DNA of 16,718 nucleotides from Fimenecus sp051881415 (lineage in GTDB: Bacteria; Bacillota; Clostridia; Oscillospirales; Acutalibacteraceae): assembly GCA_051881415.1 (NCBI GenBank), contig JBJEPV010000021.1:1-16718 (forward strand), in the 5' to 3' direction. Below, piece after piece: positions 14,243 through 16,718 of this stretch. Both the position numbers and the translations under genes were made by a program. Position 1 is the stretch's first letter. Each line of letters opens with the position of its first letter. The notes below the pieces were generated by a model. It did not search any database. It had not been told where the DNA came from and saw only the letters and a program-made list of their open reading frames with translations.

Positions 14243-16621
14243 TTACACCGCTGTCAGTCGATAGGTTTCGCCTTTTACGGTGTCAAACACCAAACAGCCG
14301 TTTTCGTCATAGGTGCACGCACTGCCGTCACGGAATGCCAATTTGCCGTTTTCCAACGCGATTTTGCAAACGCCGCCCGCGCGCGAGCGTACCTCGGCAT
14401 CTTGCAGTTTGCCGTCTTTCCACGAAAACGCCAGCTCAAAATTGCCGCGCGCCACAAGCCCGCGAATTTCGCCGTTCTGCCAAGCGGCGGGCAGGGCAGG
14501 CAACAGGTCAATCTGCCCCAAATGGCTTTGCATCAGCATTTCCGTCACCGCCGCGGTAAAGCCATAGTTGCCGTCAATTTGGAACGGCGGGCAGACATCC
14601 CAAAGGTTGACATACAGCCCGTTTTCAATCAGCATACCGATAAGCTTCAGCGCGCGGTCGCCGTCACCCGTGCGTGCGCGTGCGCAAATGCGCTGTGCCA
14701 TCGCCCAGCCGGTGGAACGGTCGCCGCGGTCATCCAACGAGACCTTTGCCGCCGCGATATATTCGGGATTTTTGTGGCGATTGATAAGATTGCCGGGGTA
14801 CAGCCCCAACAAATGCGATAAGTGCCGATGCTGTCTTTCGCCGATGGTGCCCAAGGCTTTTTCGTGATACCATTCTTTGATTTGCCCGCTTTCGCCGATT
14901 TCAATCGGGCGCAGTTTCTCCATAATTTCCAAACGGTGCGCGGTTTTTTCTTCGTCAATACCCAGCGCCTTTGCACTTTCGGTTACATCGTAAAGCAACT
15001 GCCAAAGCATGGATTGCTCGTAGGTGTTGCCCGCTGTGCGCGGCCCGTGCTCGGGGGAGAAGCAGGGCACGGTGACAAGTCTGCCGTCCTTCTTTGCAAG
15101 CAAGCTTTCAAAATAATCTGCAGCCTCTGTAAGCATCGGGTAGATGTCGGTTTCCAGCAAGGTTTTGTCGCAGGTGTATTCGTACATTTCGTAGATGTTA
15201 TGTAAAATCCACGCCACGGCAACGGGCGACCACCCCCACGAGAAATCCCACCCGGGGCAGGTCCAGCCGAACGGCGTGTTTTGCGTATGATACAAAAAAC
15301 CGTTGTGCTCGGTTTCGGTGCTCTCGCGCCCCGTATATACCGCCGCTGTGACGCGTCCGGGCGCGCAAAGGGCTTTAACATAGCGCAAAAGCGGCGCGGC
15401 ACATTCCGCCAAATTCCCCGTAAAGGTCGGCCAATAGTTCATTTGTAAATTGATATTCAAATGGAAGTCACAGCTCCACATCGGGTGATTTGTGTGATTC
15501 CAAATGCCCTGTAAATTAGAGGGGAGCATATCCCCGTCCCGCGAGGCGGCAATGGTCAAATACCGCCCGTATTGATACAGCAGTTCTTCCAACGAACGGC
15601 GCACCGCAGGCGGGCAGTCCGCTTTGGCGTACGCGGAAAGCAATTCGTCGGCGGGCAGTTCTTTGCCGCCGCCGAGCGACAGCGCCGTGCGGGAAAACAA
15701 CGCTTGATAATCCTCTACATGCGCGGCGAGAAGCGCGTCAAAGCCCTTTTCTTTTGCCGATTTTGCCGCGTTCTCTACACGCGCGACCAGCGCGTCTGCC
15801 GATTCGCCTGTACGGTATACGGGATAGTTGTCGCAGTAGTCCGTATCTGCGGCGAGGTATGCATTTACATAGGTTGCATTTCTGATTTTCAACGCTTTGC
15901 CGCAAACGGAAATTTTGCCGTCGGTTTCCACCGTCAATGCTGCCGCGAAAAGAAGCCCGTTGTCTTTGAGCGCACCGCGGTGGAAAATGCCGTTTTCAGT
16001 TACCGTCAATTTTGCACCGTGATGCGCGGGGTAGGAGAGCGTGCAGCCGAGCGGCGCACCTGTGCGCTCCAATCGCAACACGCCGACTTTATCCGGGTAA
16101 CTTACAAAATACCGCCGCGTTTCCGTAATCGCGGTATTCCCTTTTGTACGCCCGATTTCGGTTGTGCAAACGGCGGTCTCCAAATCCAGCGCGCGGGAAT
16201 ATGCGCCCGTTTTCAGCGTCGGGCGGTCAAACGCTATGCGGATTTCCCCCATGCATTGGTACGCCCCGTAGCCGTCCTTTCCGCCAACCAATTTTTCGCA
16301 AATCCGACTGCCTTCATCGTCTTTGCCGTTTAAAAAGGCTTCGCGCGCATCTTGAAAATACTGAAAACGCGTTTTGCCGTTTTCGTCTGTTCCTGTCAGA
16401 TTTCCGCCGCAGTAATCCGGGCGTTGCGGTGAGGGGCCGCCCGTCCAAAAGGTTTTGCAGTTAACGGTAATGCGCTCTTTTTGTATCCCACCGAGTGCGG
16501 AAAACCCTAAACTGCCGTTGCCCAGCGGCAGGGCGGTTTGCGCCCAGGTGCTGTCTTTCGGACGAAAGACTTCTTTTTGCTTCGGTAATTGTTTATACGG
16601 CTGATTAAAATACAGTTTCAT
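14243..16621 (-). CDS. Glycoside hydrolase family 95 (alpha-L-fucosidase/alpha-L-galactosidase type)
   Basis: An inverting exo-glycosidase of GH95, usually removing alpha-1,2-linked L-fucose or alpha-L-galactose. The start is ATG at 16621, which has AGGCGGG 6 nt upstream; an in-frame ATG at 16675 lies upstream of the predicted -10 box and is rejected. The product has 792 residues, normal for the family, with no signal peptide, so probably cytoplasmic. The order is an N-terminal beta-sandwich (~5-270), a linker, an (alpha/alpha)6 barrel (~330-690) and a C-terminal beta domain (~695-792). The expected catalytic residues are present: the asparagine pair N389 and N391 in HLNINLQMNYWP, the general acid E524 in SPEHGP, and D683 in QIDGNYGF. 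HRHLSHLLGLYPG (598-610) is also typical. Fucoside versus galactoside preference cannot be read from the sequence. The gene is monocistronic and upstream of the tRNA pair. Confidence 0.93.
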   Translation of the reverse strand: MKLYFNQPYKQLPKQKEVFRPKDSTWAQTALPLGNGSLGFSALGGIQKERITVNCKTFWTGGPSPQRPDYCGGNLTGTDENGKTRFQYFQDAREAFLNGKDDEGSRICEKLVGGKDGYGAYQCMGEIRIAFDRPTLKTGAYSRALDLETAVCTTEIGRTKGNTAITETRRYFVSYPDKVGVLRLERTGAPLGCTLSYPAHHGAKLTVTENGIFHRGALKDNGLLFAAALTVETDGKISVCGKALKIRNATYVNAYLAADTDYCDNYPVYRTGESADALVARVENAAKSAKEKGFDALLAAHVEDYQALFSRTALSLGGGKELPADELLSAYAKADCPPAVRRSLEELLYQYGRYLTIAASRDGDMLPSNLQGIWNHTNHPMWSCDFHLNINLQMNYWPTFTGNLAECAAPLLRYVKALCAPGRVTAAVYTGRESTETEHNGFLYHTQNTPFGWTCPGWDFSWGWSPVAVAWILHNIYEMYEYTCDKTLLETDIYPMLTEAADYFESLLAKKDGRLVTVPCFSPEHGPRTAGNTYEQSMLWQLLYDVTESAKALGIDEEKTAHRLEIMEKLRPIEIGESGQIKEWYHEKALGTIGERQHRHLSHLLGLYPGNLINRHKNPEYIAAAKVSLDDRGDRSTGWAMAQRICARARTGDGDRALKLIGMLIENGLYVNLWDVCPPFQIDGNYGFTAAVTEMLMQSHLGQIDLLPALPAAWQNGEIRGLVARGNFELAFSWKDGKLQDAEVRSRAGGVCKIALENGKLAFRDGSACTYDENGCLVFDTVKGETYRLTAV

Positions 16622-16648
16622 ATTGCACCCGCCTATGGATTTTTTTCC

Positions 16649-16677
16649 ATTGTAGCATATTTTGGTTTTTCTCACAA
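16649..16677 (-). promoter_or_regulatory. Probable promoter of the GH95 gene
   Basis: Read on the minus strand: TTGTGA (16677-16672), a 17-bp spacer and TACAAT (16654-16649, five of six), 27 bases before the chosen ATG. The remaining DNA to the right edge shows nothing else recognisable. Confidence 0.65.
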
Positions 16678-16718
16678 GTATTTTTGCTGTTCAACACTTC
16701 GTGCCTTTTTGTCGAGGA

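Overview
The window looks like a chromosomal segment of a low-to-medium GC, Gram-positive anaerobe of the class Clostridia, most likely an uncultured gut or rumen member of the Oscillospiraceae/Ruminococcaceae type. This is inferred from protein style and context: a dockerin-bearing BspA-like leucine-rich-repeat protein, a GTP-type PEP carboxykinase, cytoplasmic GH2 and GH95 glycosidases, an arabinose operon with a non-AraB FGGY kinase, strong purine-rich ribosome binding sites, sigma-A promoters with 17-bp spacers, and palindromic intergenic repeats. No phage, plasmid, transposase or CRISPR gene is visible.

Layout. Positions 1-235 hold intergenic hairpin repeats. Next is a small secreted LRR+dockerin protein on the minus strand (236-1111), divergent from tsaD (1340-2353, tRNA t6A synthesis). 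pckG follows on its own promoter with a 93-nt leader and a clear terminator (2579-4369). A GH2 beta-glycosidase (4532-7069) ends in two copies of a helical ~75-residue domain. It converges on a TetR-family regulator (7119-7745, minus) across a bidirectional terminator. The regulator is divergent from a compact operon (7922-11721): FGGY kinase, araA (L-arabinose isomerase) and araD (L-ribulose-5-phosphate 4-epimerase). Both divergent genes appear to start at TTG. After a second cluster of hairpin repeats (11722-11905) come two membrane proteins, a Pr6Pr/FAR-17a/AIG1-like protein (11933-12718) and a short formate/nitrite-transporter-family channel (12857-13483). A 155-bp tandem repeat array full of terminator-like hairpins (13561-13916) abuts tRNA-Gly(CCC) and tRNA-Pro(CGG) on the minus strand. 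The window closes with a GH95 alpha-L-fucosidase/galactosidase-like enzyme (14243-16621, minus).

How it fits together. The FGGY kinase, AraA and AraD would take L-arabinose to L-ribulose, L-ribulose-5-P and D-xylulose-5-P, which feeds the pentose phosphate pathway. GH2 and GH95 lack signal peptides and would act on imported oligosaccharides, and PEPCK connects oxaloacetate and PEP. The window therefore reads as plant-cell-wall or host-glycan sugar metabolism embedded among housekeeping genes. No sugar transporter is present.

I did not find a complete new defence or mobile system. The most interesting items are the duplicated C-terminal domain of the GH2 enzyme, the head-to-head 'GTAGGG' hairpin repeats found in two places, the three-copy terminator array downstream of the tRNAs, a divergent FNT channel with altered signature residues, and a bacterial AIG1-like protein with a possible Thr/His pair.
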